Positions 22,835 to 34,375 of a DNA stretch of 48,946 nucleotides are shown here, piece after piece. The translations under genes were made by a program, and so were the position numbers. How positions within the stretch are numbered: position 1 is the first letter of the stretch; the number at the start of each line of letters is the position of its first letter. The notes beneath the pieces were generated by a model, which was not told where the DNA came from, did not search any database, and was given only the letters and a program-made list of their open reading frames with translations. Source of the stretch: Spirogloea muscicola (Eukaryota > Streptophyta > Zygnematophyceae > Spirogloeales > Spirogloeaceae); NCBI GenBank assembly GCA_009602725.1, contig WELB01000055.1, positions 576,112-625,057 on the forward strand, given 5' to 3'.

Positions 22835-23235
22835 GATGGAGGGCCATGTGTGGCCAAGTACAAAGGCAAGCACATTGACAAATGTACGTCACCTGCTGCT
22901 AAGCTGACCCGCTCAGTAATGAAGAGTCAGCACATAGAGGGTTGCCAACTGATGCCCGAATACCGGACGGCAATCGACAAGCTCTTGAGCTACCAGCTAA
23001 GGCTCGACCAGCTTTCTGATGCAAGGCATGAGCCTGAGCTCGCTGCAGACAAGCTGACACTCGACGACGCAAGAATGACAAGTAGGCTGCCGCCATGCTC
23101 ATCTGAGCTGGAAGCATATCCTCACGTCGAGGGTATCCTAAGCTTGCAATTTCTGCAGCAAGGTGTGGAAGCGAGGGCCCATGCAGCCAAAACTGTCGGT
23201 TGCCGCCGGTAGGAGGCCATCGACATTTTTGATCA
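22835..23235 (-). mobile_element. LINE ORF2 C-terminus plus 3' UTR (family A, reversed)
   Basis: On the minus strand, RKLRHYSDYPCSDQKCRW, ASLGYPRREDMLPAQMSMAA and AYLSFLRRRVSACLQRAQAH match the plus-strand copy at 2270-2480. RAGRAL is seen as KAGRALAGSS. The RGY end and 3' UTR are altered (NPLCADSSLLSGSA). This copy keeps Arg codons where the 2460 copy has a stop. It is 5' truncated near 23250. Confidence 0.65.
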
Positions 23236-24335
23236 CTGCAGGGGTAGTCAGAGTAGTGTCGGAGCTTTCTCTGCTCAGAGGGGGGGTGGAGAGAGATAAG
23301 AATCCCGTGTATTAGAAACAAATGTAGGCCAAATTGGAGAGAGAGAGACACAGGGCGGGCCCCTCCCTTTCCAGCCCCTATCCTCAACGGGCGAGCACTT
23401 TCTTCTTGTCTTTCCCCCACGGCCCTGCCACTGACTTTATGTACTTGATGTGCAGCTTGGTGTACCTCTGCGTAGAAGTTGACAGGAAGTCAACTCGCTC
23501 AGAAGCTTGCTGGAGGCGTACAGGACTGGTAACTTCCATCATCGGGTTGATGCTATGATTTGTCTCATTGAAGACTACCCACTCATACCTCTCTGCAACA
23601 TTGTTGTGTACAGGTTCAAACTACAATGTCGGCTGCGAGTGTCGAATGCCAGATCCAAACAAAGATTGTAGTTACTACCTAAAGAGTCGCCACCGGGTAC
23701 ACAAGCTTGCATTGACCAAACTCCCAATTCATATGGAGGTAGTTGCAACGGCGGATAATCAAATGACAGTAAGTGCCAAATATGGATTTGTACGGCCAAG
23801 AAATATGCATCTGGTACGGTATATTGTATGTGCGAATCATAGATGACGACTTGGCTACTTAGACGTGTCATACACAACGTACAGGACTCTTTCTCATAGA
23901 TGCGTGGCTTTGTCTAATACAACTGCTGAGTTGAGTCGCTAGACAAACGTCCAGCCCCTCAAGCCTGATGCTTTCGAAGACTTAGCGGAGTTCTTCTGTC
24001 GTGCAACATGCCCTGCTTTCAACCCTGACTACAACTGCAGGTTGTCAAGTCGACTGTACGATGTGAAGCATGTCTATGCCTACTTGCACATGTACTTGCA
24101 AGGAGAATAAGTACCACAACAACATGTAGGAAGACTTCAGAGCAACGCATTGCACAATGATTTACTGACATACAAAGCCGGAATTTGGATATCTCAAGCC
24201 TTATGTCGCCTTACCTTGCGTGCATTGTATTGACATTGTCCTTTGCTTGCCAATTCACGCAGAGTCACTTGCTGCAGATGTAGTGCCCATTGGCATCACA
24301 GCAGCCTGTCCTTGCTGTGGTACTATGTGACCAGA
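23236..24335. other. Intergenic sequence, one hairpin tail, no clear gene
   Basis: A hairpin tail piece lies at 23365-23405 (CAGCCCCTATCCTCAACGGG). An open frame at 23568-23846 (plus) contains NVGCECRMPDPNKDCSYYLK, but I do not recognise it and no supporting exon is visible. From 23850 to 24335 I see nothing beyond ordinary intergenic sequence. Confidence 0.3.
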
Positions 24336-25233
24336 ATGCCGCCCTGGCCTTTGAAGGCCTATCAACCACTCCCGATGATAGCTGCCATACGAAGCTGTAG
24401 AGCACATTCGGTAGCTCACGTAAAATGAGATCGAACTTTGGCACACCTGGATGGCTTCTTGTTGTCGGGCTGGTAGCTCAGGCTATTCCAGTATACCAAA
24501 AGCATTGGTTGCTCAATCCAGAATGCGGCTCTGCTTAATTTGCAGCATTTTCAGGCTCTAGCCACACATCAGCGTGCTGGGCGCGTACTAAGCCAGGCCA
24601 CTGGCTTGCGAGGTGGTGGTCTGGCGCCCCAGAATACTATGGTATGTATATATGCTCATTCGTGGGTGCCACAGTCCCCCTTCAGTTGTGTTTTGGTTTC
24701 GCTATGTAAGCCCCTGTTGAACATTCCCTTTTTCTTACACAGTTTACTGAATGTTGCCCTCCCTCTCCTCTTATGCGCACTGCGCGCCTTCTCTTGTTAG
24801 AGGGGCGTTTGATGATGCATGCCCCAAAGGAAGAAATTTCTTATTCACCTGTGACACAATCAAGTAGACTGCAAAAACGACTGCAAAAACGGCGGCCGAC
24901 TGCAAAAACGGCAGACAACATACAATATGACACCAGAAAGAAGAGAGCATCTGGACACAAGTGACTCATGCTCCAAAAGCAGAGTTGCATGTATGAAATT
25001 CAGCGACAAGTCACAATCACCCTTCTATCAAGTCATGCTGTCTTGTTGAATCTCGTCAGGCACTGTATGAGGCAGTGCTTGTCTCCATTGAAGAAGCAAT
25101 AGCCACTATCGACGAACACCTGACTGCTAAAATCTGCCCTTCTGCAACAATCATCAACGTGAAAATCGGCCGCCTGCCCTACAGCAGAGGCCAGCATGCG
25201 CAAGATGGTTTCTGCGGGCAGGTTGTAGCAGAG
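24335..25233. repeat. Duplicated block next to RPL23 (copy 1)
   Basis: From about 24340 this block matches 32335-33320 almost collinearly. Landmarks are GATAGCTGCCATACGAAGCT near 24374, the LINE-like CAGGCTCTAGCCACACATCA near 24552, GTTAGAGG...GATGCATGCCCC near 24796-24824, GAGGCAGTGCTTGTCTCC near 25067, and GAGGCCAGCATGCGCAAGAT near 25187. It runs straight into the last exon of RPL23, which is also duplicated. The part at 24540-24800 looks like a reduced LINE C-terminus (HQRAGRVLSQATG) and its 3' UTR. Confidence 0.65.
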
Positions 25234-25959
25234 TCACACAATTGCATTGGCGGCACTTGCAATCCGCGGCCACAGGTCGGCGCACTCCTTACCAATGGGG
25301 CCTGTAACAGCGGAACCTGGAAGAGCACCCCAAGTCCAACACTTCAGCTCCTTGGACGGACAATCACCCGCAAGTACATACCATGCAGAAGACCGATGCA
25401 AGCACAGAGGCTGGAAGCAGTAGCGATGGAAAAAGACAACATGGCTGCTGATGTGAAGGGCCGACAAGGTGCTGCCAAGGACAAAGCCCCGCATACCCTT
25501 CATCTCGCCCTTGGGATTCACGATGACGCCGGCGTTGTCTGCACGAAGGAACAGGCAGAGTCATGTGAGTGCGCTTGCGACTTGTAGCAGCAAAGCAGGC
25601 GGACGGTGGCCCACAGTCGGCGAATCCCATCAAATTGATGGGGGGTCGAGGCTAAAGGGCTGCCCACCCTCGAAGTACATGAAGACGCCATCCTTCCGGC
25701 GCCAGGGCTTGCGCTGGCGCACGATGACGGCGGGCATGACCTTCTTGCGTAGGTCGGGTTTGCCCTTCTTCACGGTGGCCATCACCATGTCGCCGACGCA
25801 GCCGGCGGGCAGGCGGTTGAGGCGGCCCTTGATGCCGCAGACGGACATGATGAACAGGTTCTTGGCGCCTGTGTTGTCCGCGCAATTCATCACCGCTCCC
25901 ACCGGCAGCGCCAGCGACATCCGGTACTTGGCGCCCGTCGCGCTCGTCCTCGCTGCGCG

Positions 25960-25991
<32 letters not shown>

Positions 25992-26068
25992 CATGGCTGG
26001 GCGAGGCGAGCCGAGAGGGCGGCCATGGGAGGGTCAGGCGGGGACGGGAGCTCACCACGGGCGGACAT
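25234..26068 (-). CDS. RPL23: 60S ribosomal protein L23 (uL14)
   Basis: Four exons (26068-26056, 25952-25668, 25538-25497, 25316-25234) join in frame to 140 residues, the usual length of eukaryotic uL14. The chain contains [76 protein letters not shown] and ends [19 protein letters not shown]. It is a cytosolic large-subunit protein at the subunit interface. The start chosen at 26068 gives MSARARTS, matching the family's short N-terminus. An in-frame ATG at 26092 would add eight residues, one of them uncertain because of an N at 26074. Exon 1 has only 13 coding bases. The 5' flank is very GC-rich. A copy of the last exon lies at 33320-33405. Confidence 0.96.
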
Positions 26069-26092
26069 GGCGGNGGCTTTGCTGGTCGCCAT

Positions 26093-26440
26093 GGCGGCAT
26101 TGCCGCCAGCGCCGCTCGTGGCGGCGGCGGCGGCCGCGGCGGCGGCGGCCGCGGCGGCGGCGGCGGCGGCGGAGGGAACCTGGCGACAGGCCCGGTCTAG
26201 GTTAGGGCTTCCGGAGCTGGCGGCGCCGCTCTATCTGGCGGCGCCGCTCTTTCTGGCGGCGCCGTGCTCGCCTTCCGAAGGGGCCTGCCCGGCTCCCTCG
26301 CCCTGGCGGGTGGCGAAGGGCCGGGGGTGCGCCGCTAACCTGGCGGCGATGTCAGACTGGCGGGGGCCCTCGCGGCAGCGGGAGGCTTAAACCCGCCTTA
26401 TACCTCCGGCCCCGGTGCCCAACAAGAAAACAAAGAGTGT
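26093..26440. promoter_or_regulatory. GC-rich 5' flank of RPL23
   Basis: CGG/GCC trinucleotide runs (25957-25985 in intron 1; 26115-26172) and a tandem CTGGCGGCGCCGCTCT at 26218-26265 lie upstream of RPL23. A plus-strand open frame here is poly-Ala followed by low-complexity sequence and is not supported as a gene. Near 26390-26425, CCCGCCTTA...CCCCGGTGCCCAAC resembles a stretch just upstream of ECD. The promoter role is inferred from position only. Confidence 0.4.
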
Positions 26441-27145
26441 GCGGCTGCTGATACTATGAGGAACGAGCTGTATAGATCAGCCAGGTGCATTCAGAGGGTG
26501 TTGAAGACTGTGTTAGCGGGGCCACAAGCTAGGCAGACAGGTTTTCCTCGCTGTGCAAGCCAGAGCTTGCCGCAAGGGCGCGACCGGCTCGGCAATACGA
26601 AGCAAGAAGAGAGAGAAGAATGAGCTCGCCCATAGAAGAGAGGGGCTGGCAGAAGCCAGCCAAAAAAGAATGGACAAAATCCGAAGAGCTACAACAGGTG
26701 CCGAAAAGAAGGGAAACACACAGCTAGGCATCTAGACAACTAGACATGACGAAACCACAGGAAGCGCAGTACCCGCGGGTGAGCAACATCAGGTCAGAGT
26801 AGCTCGAAGCTGGAAAAGAAGCAGGCAGACGAGACCCGGAAGCAGCAACAAGAGCACGGCACGAGAAGGCGCGCGGAGCGTATGAAATCAAAGGGAGGCC
26901 AATTCATACCAAGACATTGTTCAGGCAGTATCTAGTACAGGATGAATAAGGCTATAGAAACGGAGCCCTATGCTAAGTAAGGTGCCTAAGGTAAAAGGGC
27001 GACATTAGTACCCACGGGTGAGCACATGCAAATCCGACAAGCTAACTTGCGGAGCCGCAAATCAATCGAGAGCCGCATTCTGTGATGGGCAACCAATGCT
27101 TGTGGATTTACAACAATGCCCTGAGCTACCGGCTTGACAACAAAC
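26441..27145. repeat. LINE-tail repeat modules
   Basis: In order: GCGGCTGCTGATAC near 26442, CAGCCAGGTGCATTCAGA near 26480, CACAAGCTAGGCAGACAGG near 26525, a minus-strand hairpin tail at 26620-26690 (GGGGCTGGCAGAAGCCAGCC), GTACCCGCGGGTGAGCAACA near 26770, GGCGCGCGGAGCGTATGAAA near 26870 and GTACCCACGGGTGAGCACAT near 27010. The same order of modules is found at 29165-30120. This is one composite dispersed repeat, probably a LINE 3' UTR. No gene is seen. Confidence 0.55.
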
Positions 27146-28050
27146 AGCCACCTGTCATGCCAAGCTCAATCCCCTTGAATGTGAGCTTTACAGCTTTATA
27201 TGGCAGCTACCATGGGGAGTGGTTGATATGCCTTTCAGTTGTGATGTAGATTTGGGCCTGCAATCAAACGCACGAAGGTGTTGCTAACACGAGATTGCTG
27301 AGGACTAGTAAGGTGCAATAATACCCCGTACCAAGGATTGCTCAGTGATTTGTTGGATATGAATCACAAATCAGCCCAGATGCGGCTGGCGAACCATTCT
27401 GTCATATGCGGTAGTATCATGGACCAATGCATGGGCTGGGTAACCATCTCACACAGCCTAGTGGGCCGTGGTTGGGCTCCTAGTGATTGATGGGTGCCCC
27501 GGTACTTCTGGCATAATGCTGAATCTGAGGCGTCCGCTCTGCTGCTCTGCTACCCTAGCATGCAAACCTGCATCATCTTGGCACCTTGGATGCTGGACGA
27601 TGCAGTGCAGTGTGTTGCAGTGCACTGCAATACAAGGCATGCACTGCTTCTACACCATCCATGGGGGACAAATTTGATCCGCCAGGAGCTCATGGACACG
27701 CATACTTAGCAACACTGTCAAAAATCTTGACGGGCGCGCTTTACAACTGAAAGACTCGCTAGCCCATTGTCAATCCAGTCACAAGTAGCGCGGATATCTA
27801 CAAGACAGGAGCCCTGGAGGAACCCAAATGTCATTGTATTTGTCTAAGATCTGTTGAAAAGGTCTGTTGTAGGGTACATAGGAGTGCTGCTCGGTGAAGT
27901 GCTCCACTTTCTCCATAAGGACGCACTCTCTATTTGAAGCGCCTCTTGTAAGCCCCGCACACACTCTTCCATGGACAGTCGCAAGCGCGATGTTTCCTGG
28001 ATGAGCACAGCTCTCAACTCTCACTTCTTGGCTCTCACCTGCATCGTATG
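27146..28050 (-). pseudogene. Inverted copy of kinase last exon and 3' flank
   Basis: Read on the minus strand this starts with the last-exon-like peptide ([20 protein letters not shown], about 28015-27935) and continues through the same 3' flank as the gene at 16844-18110. The flank landmarks CCATGAGCTCCTGGCGGATC near 27685, GCAGTGCACTGCAACACA near 27612 and CATCCAAGGTGCCAAGATGA near 27580 are all present. The TAG stop of the parent exon reads TGG here. It has none of the other kinase exons, so it is a gene-end fragment. Confidence 0.7.
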
Positions 28051-29165
28051 ATGAGCTTCAGTACAAGAAGACTGACGCAGGTTGCCGTGCTCGTCCAGGA
28101 ACTATCGAGCTTGCGGCCGTCCATGGAACAGTGTGTGTACGGGGCTTAGAAGAGGTGCTTCGATTAGAGAGTGCGTCCTTCTAGCAAAAGGAGTGGAGCA
28201 GATGAGGCGCATGATGAGCTTTCAGAGCAGAAATACTGAGGCTGGTTGCTGTGCTCGTCCAGGAACCATCAAGCTTGCAACCTGCCATGGAGTGTGTGCA
28301 GGGCCTCAAAGAGGCGCTTCGACTAGGGAAAGTGTCCTTATAGCAAGAGTGGAGCATTTCACAGAGCAGCACTCCTTTGTACCCTACAACAAACCGTTTC
28401 AACAGATTTTAGACAAACTTTACAATAGATTTTGGTTCTTCCAGAGCTTGATGTAGCACCTGGCTTTAGGTATCCACGCTACCTGTGACTAGATCTACAA
28501 TGGCAATGTAGAGCTCTCAGTTGTAAAGCTGCGCCTGTGGAGGTGGTTGACAGTGTTGCTTAAGAGGCGTGCCCATGAGCTCCTAGCGGATCATATCTGT
28601 CCCCCATTGATGGTGTCGAAGCAATGCATGCATCGTCCAGCAGTGCACTGCAACACATTGCACTGCATCGTCCAGCATCCAAGGTGCCAAGTCGATGGAG
28701 GTCTGCAACCTAGGGTGCACCAGAGCAGCAGGGCGGACGCCTCGAATTCAGTAGTATGCCAGAAGTACCGGGCACTCATCAGTCACTAGAAGCGTTACCA
28801 CGGCCCACTAGGCTGTGTCAGAAGGTTACCCAGCCCATGCATTGGTCCAAAATACTACCGCACTTGACACAATGATCCCCCAGCTGCATTTTCTGGTGTC
28901 ATATATTACGAAATTAACGTATCTACTGACCCATACTTGGCACGGGGTATAATTCTACCTTACTGTTATCTCAGCAGTGTGTGCCAGCACCAAAGTGTCT
29001 GCAGCTACTTGCAGGCCCGCACTTGTGTCACAGCTGAAGGCCTATCAAGTACCCCCCATGATTGCTGCCATACAAAGCTGTAAAGCACTTTTAGCAGCTC
29101 ACTTGCAATTAGATCAAACATTGGCATGACAAGTGGCTCCTTGTTGTCAGGCCGGTAGCCAAAAA
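28051..29165 (+). pseudogene. Two tandem copies of kinase last exon plus 3' flank
   Basis: Two copies of the terminal kinase exon lie about 155 bases apart. The first (about 28080-28195) has one extra base in the TGTGTGTACGGGG stretch, which shifts the frame. The second (about 28240-28350) stays open as VAVLVQEPSSLQPAMECVQG, then LKEALRLGKVSL and TAG, with one codon missing relative to the parent. The conserved 3' flank follows to about 29165, ending TTGTTGTCAGGCCGGTAGCC. This arm and the 27146-28050 arm form an inverted repeat with a short centre near 28050-28075. Confidence 0.7.
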
Positions 29166-30125
29166 ATGAACGCGGCTGCTGACATGATCGGCCGTAAAAG
29201 CCAGCCAGGTGCATACAGAAAGTTTTCGTGAAGGAGCCACAGGCTAGGCAGATAAGGCGATCCCAATACCACCGTGTCAGCAATAGGAAGTCAGACGAGC
29301 TGAGGGAAGGAAGAGCAAGCCCGCTGCGCAAGACAGAGGCTGCTGCAAGGAGGCGACCGGCTGACGGTGCAAAGCGAGCGCTTGGGACCGCTGCGGGGAC
29401 ATAGATAGACGCATTCGGTAGCAGGCACAAGACCCAAAAGGCATCGCGCCTCCAGGAAGTGCTGCACCCTATTCGCGGCGCCGGTCAGCTTGAGAGGCCA
29501 GCAGCAAAAGTAAGGAATAACAGTGCTTCTAAATTAACTGGTGGCTGTGAGAGGCCAGCCCAAGATAATGGACAAGGTCTGGAGAGTAAGGAGGACCACC
29601 GGACCCCGTAACACCAGTGGATGTCCATGGCCAGGGGGCAAAAGGTATTGCCAGCACGGAGGTCCTCGTACTTGTGTAGCCTCTTCTATTCGGCAACCAT
29701 CACAGCAAAGCGGGTCTCAGCAATATTGGTGCCCTTCTTCTGTCTGTGAGGACGACGTCCGTGAAGAAGAAAGAGTCTCCCAGTAGAGGCCGATGGCTGT
29801 GATTGGCCGGCCCCGGAATAGAGAAGGGGCGCGGTGCGCATGGATAAACTGAGGCCAATGCAAGCCAACACATTGTTAAGGCAAAGTGTAGTGCACAAAC
29901 TTACATAAGATGAAGCCCTATGCTAAGGTGGCTAAGGTAACAGTGGGACGTGAGTACCCACGGGTGAGCACATACAAACTGACAAGCTAATACGAGGAGC
30001 CGGAGCGCTGCCATGGAAGCCGGTGGCCTGACTTAGAGCGCGCCCAGCACGCTTAATAGCCAGAGCTTGCGAGCGCTGCAAACTAAGCGAAAGCCGCATT
30101 CTGTGACATGTAACTAATGTCTGCG
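29166..30125. repeat. LINE-tail repeat modules and reduced LINE C-terminus
   Basis: The module order matches 26441-27145: GCGGCTGCTGAC, CAGCCAGGTGCATACAGA, CACAGGCTAGGCAGATAAGG, then GAGAGGCCAGCCCA near 29550, GCGCGGTGCGCATGGATAAA near 29825 and GTACCCACGGGTGAGCACAT near 29950. On the minus strand, 30120-29930 reads MRLSLSLQRSQALAIKRAGR and ALSQATGF, the C-terminal LINE domain, followed by its 3' UTR. So the module set is the 3' UTR of a minus-strand LINE end. Confidence 0.55.
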
Positions 30126-30655
30126 GAATGCTAGTGTACCTCAAGCTGCCCCCCGACTTCGACGACGCGCGTCAACCAGTGGGCCAGATGTTGGTTGAGG
30201 GAGGACCATTTCATGCCATAGCCACCGTAATCACCCAAAGCGCACGGATAGAAGTGGTCTTCTCGGGGTTGTCCTTGACATGCCTCTCTTTTTTGCGCTC
30301 CGCGCTGGACGTTGCTCAGCCAGGCACGGTTGACGTGGGTGCTCCAGCTTTGTGTGCGTCACTGAATACAACGTCCAGGAGCAGGCGAGGCCCACAGCAC
30401 GGGGGGAGTGGCGACCACGTCCAGACGCCGCATGTAGGGCTTGCCGCGCCTTGTGGAGGTCGGCATGATGCCGGACACCTCCATTGCGGGATGATACCCC
30501 GCCTCACGCACAATTTTAAGCATAGTATCTCTGAGTAAGTCGTGGGAGGCAATGCGCTCACCCCTTCCACCACACCTCAGCATGTGCGCAGCTAGAGCGA
30601 GCTTATCATCGCAACATGGCCACACTGGCACTGGCAATTGCCAGCCAAGCAAATG
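30126..30655 (-). mobile_element. LINE post-RT region, zinc-knuckle-like
   Basis: On the minus strand the frame reads LALAAHMLRCGGRGERIASH, DLLRDTMLKIVREAGYHPAM and EVSGIMPTSTRRGKPYMRRL, then DVVATPPV. This matches the 1390-1545 fragment (HVLRC..., HDRLRDAMHGILVEAGF, EHSGVMP) and carries the same H-x3-C motif. The frame breaks after about 30360, and the rest toward 30126 holds short matching peptides in other frames. It is a decayed fragment without a reverse transcriptase core. Confidence 0.65.
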
Positions 30656-30734
30656 GGAGGGAGGCCGAGGTGATGATGCAGCGCTGTACGAAATAGGTTA
30701 TCCGGGTCAGAGGTTGAGGACTCAGATTGTGGCG

Positions 30735-31454
30735 CATGAGGCGCATGATGAGCTTCCAGAACAAAAAAGACTGATGCAGGTTGCCGTGCTCATCCAGGAA
30801 TCATCGAGCGTCCATGCATGGAAGAGTGTGTGCAGGGCTTAGAAGAGGCGCTTTGATTAGAGAGTGCGTCCTTACTGCAAAAATGGACTGGATGAGGCGC
30901 ATGATGAGCTTCCAGAATCGAATCGCTGATACAGGTTGATGTGCTCACCCAGGAACCACTGAGCTTGCGACCGTCCATGGAAGAGTGTGAACGGGGCTTA
31001 GGAGAGGCGCTTTGGATAGAAGTGCGTCCATATAGCAACAGTGCGGATTTCCACATAGCAGCACCACTTGTATCATACAACAAACCTTGCATCTACGTAA
31101 ACTACACCAAACCTTTTCAACGAATCTAAGACAAACTTTTGAAGATAATCCGGTTCCTAGAGAGCTCGAAGTAGCTCCTGGCTTGTAGGCTTTCACGCTA
31201 CTTGTGTCTGGATCGACAATGGCGGCAGCAATTCATAAAGCGCCCTTGGAGACTGTTGACAGTGTTGCTGAAGATGCGTGCTCATGAGCTCCTGGCGGAT
31301 CACAGCTGTCCCCCATTGATGGTGTCAAACCAATGCATGCTATGTATTTCAGTGCACTGCAACACAGTGCACTGCATCGTCCAGCATCCAAGGTGCCAAG
31401 ACGATGGAGGTTTGCGAGCTAGGGTGCACCGGAGCTGCGCGGACGCCTCAAATG
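30735..31454 (+). pseudogene. Two tandem copies of kinase last exon plus 3' flank
   Basis: Two terminal-exon copies about 155 bases apart (about 30776-30850 and 30933-31020) each follow GCGCATGATGAGCTTCCAGA. The second reads [20 protein letters not shown] and then GLGEALWIEVRPY. The first lacks part of the LRPSM block. The 3' flank follows: GCTCCTGGCTTGTAGG near 31175, CTCATGAGCTCCTGGCGGAT near 31281, GCAGTGCACTGCAACACAG-type sequence near 31350, and CATCCAAGGTGCCAAGACGA near 31385. At 31454 the flank is interrupted by a LINE end and resumes near 32062. Confidence 0.7.
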
Positions 31455-32061
31455 CGGCACCCTAAGCATTGTAGGCGTGCAACCTGGTGGAGGACCACGG
31501 GCCTTGGTTGATGTTGTTGTTCCGGAGACTTATAAAGGTCCAGCATCGACGCACACTGCTGGCCACGCAGTGGGCAGTGCAGAACATAGAAAGCTGCAGC
31601 ATTACTTCGACTCTCCCCACTGCGATCAGCACTGCCAGCTGCAGTCGAGATCTGTGAATATCTAGGTCCTCGACTCCACTCTCTCCTTCAGAGAATTGCC
31701 AATCTAGGCTACGCACGACGCGCAGATGTGCTTCCGGCTGAGATGGGCTTGCCAGCTGCATATAGTCGTTCTTGCGACGTCTGTCGGCCTGTTTACAGCG
31801 TGCATAGGCTAAGGTGCCTTTCTTTCTGGTGCTTTGCACCAAAAAGCTGGGCGAGCTCTAGTTGGTGGTAGAAGGGCTTGGAATTTGGTATCTCGTACTC
31901 AGGCATCGATTAGCAACCTTTATGTGTTTACTGAGCGCCCGTGGTTACTGAGCGGGTCAAATTACTGTAGGTGATGTACTTCATCAAATGTGCTTCCCTT
32001 TGCACCTGACCATTTTGGCCTTTGTTTGGCTTAAAAATACGAACATATCAATCTAGCATAA
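31455..32061 (+). mobile_element. LINE ORF2 C-terminus inserted into kinase-flank copy
   Basis: Pieces read LVDVVVPETYKGPASTHTAG, HAVGSAEHRKLQHY and DSPHCDQHCQLQS, then in other frames the LPAEMGLPAAY-type block. After a RGY-TGA end near 31950 the 3' UTR GCGGGTCAAATTACTGTAGG continues to about 32035. There are at least two frame changes. The kinase flank copy is collinear on both sides, so the LINE end was inserted after that duplication. CTAAGCAT near 31464 and CTAGCAT near 32053 may be remnants of a target-site duplication. Confidence 0.65.
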
Positions 32062-33405
<1,344 letters not shown>

Positions 33406-33414
33406 AGCGCGGCC

Positions 33415-33650
33415 TGCGGTGGTTTGCCGCCAAGGACTGCAGAGCGAGCAGCTCGGCTTCACCGCTGTCGGAATGCTTGCTCAAGTGTACAGGATGCGCC
33501 TTGCAATTTTCCTGCAGCGGTCCTTAGCATTTGCCGTCCACTTGCATTGTCGCCTTGGCTGCTGCCTCCAGATTTCGTTAGGGCGACGTTTTTCCGCCCG
33601 CTAATTATTATGACTTGCACTTGCTGACCAGAGGTTATTGAGATTCCACT
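33415..33650 (+). mobile_element. LINE C-terminal fragment
   Basis: One frame reads GMLAQVYRMRLAIFLQRSLA and FAVHL. After a frame change the end reads YYDLHLLTRGY and TGA near 33642. It is close to the fragments at 688-1043 and 2716-2909. It is 5' truncated and faces a reversed relative about 90 bases away. Confidence 0.6.
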
Positions 33651-33724
33651 TAATGACGTCTTGGAGACTAGTATCCTGCTTTTGGCACCATCCGGCCCAT
33701 ACAAAACATGTACATTCCTTTGAG

Positions 33725-33910
33725 CTCTCCATAACCTCTAGGCAGCAAGTGCAAGTCAATATGAGTAGAGGGCAGAACAGCGTCGCTGAAACCTGGCGGC
33801 AGCAGCCAAGGCGCGGCCTGCGCGCAAGTGGACGGCGAATGCTGAAGCCCGCTGCAAGGCGTATCCTGTGCACTTGAGCAAGCGACCCGACGGCATTGGA
33901 GCTGGGCTGC
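33725..33910 (-). mobile_element. LINE C-terminal fragment, reversed
   Basis: On the minus strand, VGSLAQVHRIRLAAGFSIRR leads, in another frame, to HIDLHLLPRGYGELKG. The stop after RGY is lost (GGA for TGA). Together with 33415-33650 it forms a tail-to-tail inverted pair. Confidence 0.55.
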
Positions 33911-34245
33911 TGTCCTTGGCGGCAGGAACAGCACTGGGCTATTGTATCCAGTGGGTTGAAGAGGACACTATCCACAGGTTTTCTGCATGCCATATTGCAG
34001 CCACCAAGGCTGCTGAAGACACTTACTACCAAGGGGATGACAGACCATGAACTGGCAGAACTTGAAGTCGAAGAGAGGTACAGGTGTTACCTTTCTCTAC
34101 TACCAGACTGGACCAGAGTTGCTGCTTGCAGGGTAGCAGACGCATGGGGTCCGAAGGCACTCGAAGCAGAGTTGGTTGATCCAGGTGTTCATCAAGGACC
34201 GAAAGAGGTTCAACAATTCTATGCGAGCAATCTTGTAACGACTCT
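33911..34245 (+). other. Unidentified coding-like segment, one arm of an inverted repeat
   Basis: An open frame contains ERYRCYLSLLPDWTRVAACR and then DAWGPKALEAELVDPGVHQG. The second part is repeated inverted at 34545-34447 as WGPKAFEAELVDPGINQEPK. The DNA of the two arms is closely similar over about 95 bases. I do not recognise the protein. The rest of this stretch holds no clear gene. Confidence 0.4.
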
Positions 34246-34375
34246 GAAGCAACCCTGCAAGACCCGTGGTTATTGAGCGGGTCAATCTGCTGTAGGTTAT
34301 GTAGATTTTTAGATGTGCTTGCCTTTGTACCTGGCCATTTGGCCTACATTTCTTTCTAATACACGATCTCTCCTG
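34246..34375 (+). mobile_element. LINE family A 3' UTR with last codons
   Basis: The end KTRGY plus TGA near 34276 is followed by GCGGGTCAATCTGCTGTAGG, CCTTTGTACCTGGCCATTTG and GGCCATTTGGCC near 34334. It matches 2600-2715 and 21112-21235. Only the 3' UTR and five codons remain. It sits in the loop of the inverted repeat made by 34140-34235 and 34447-34545. Confidence 0.65.

Noticed and set aside
23568-23846. Plus-strand 92-residue frame with several Cys
   Set aside because: The peptide has no family resemblance and no signal peptide, and neighbouring sequence shows no further exons.
26091-26390. Plus-strand poly-alanine open frame opposite RPL23 exon 1
   Set aside because: It is a GCC/CGG repeat translation in the GC-rich promoter of RPL23, with no domain. 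The strand and position fit a flank better than a gene.
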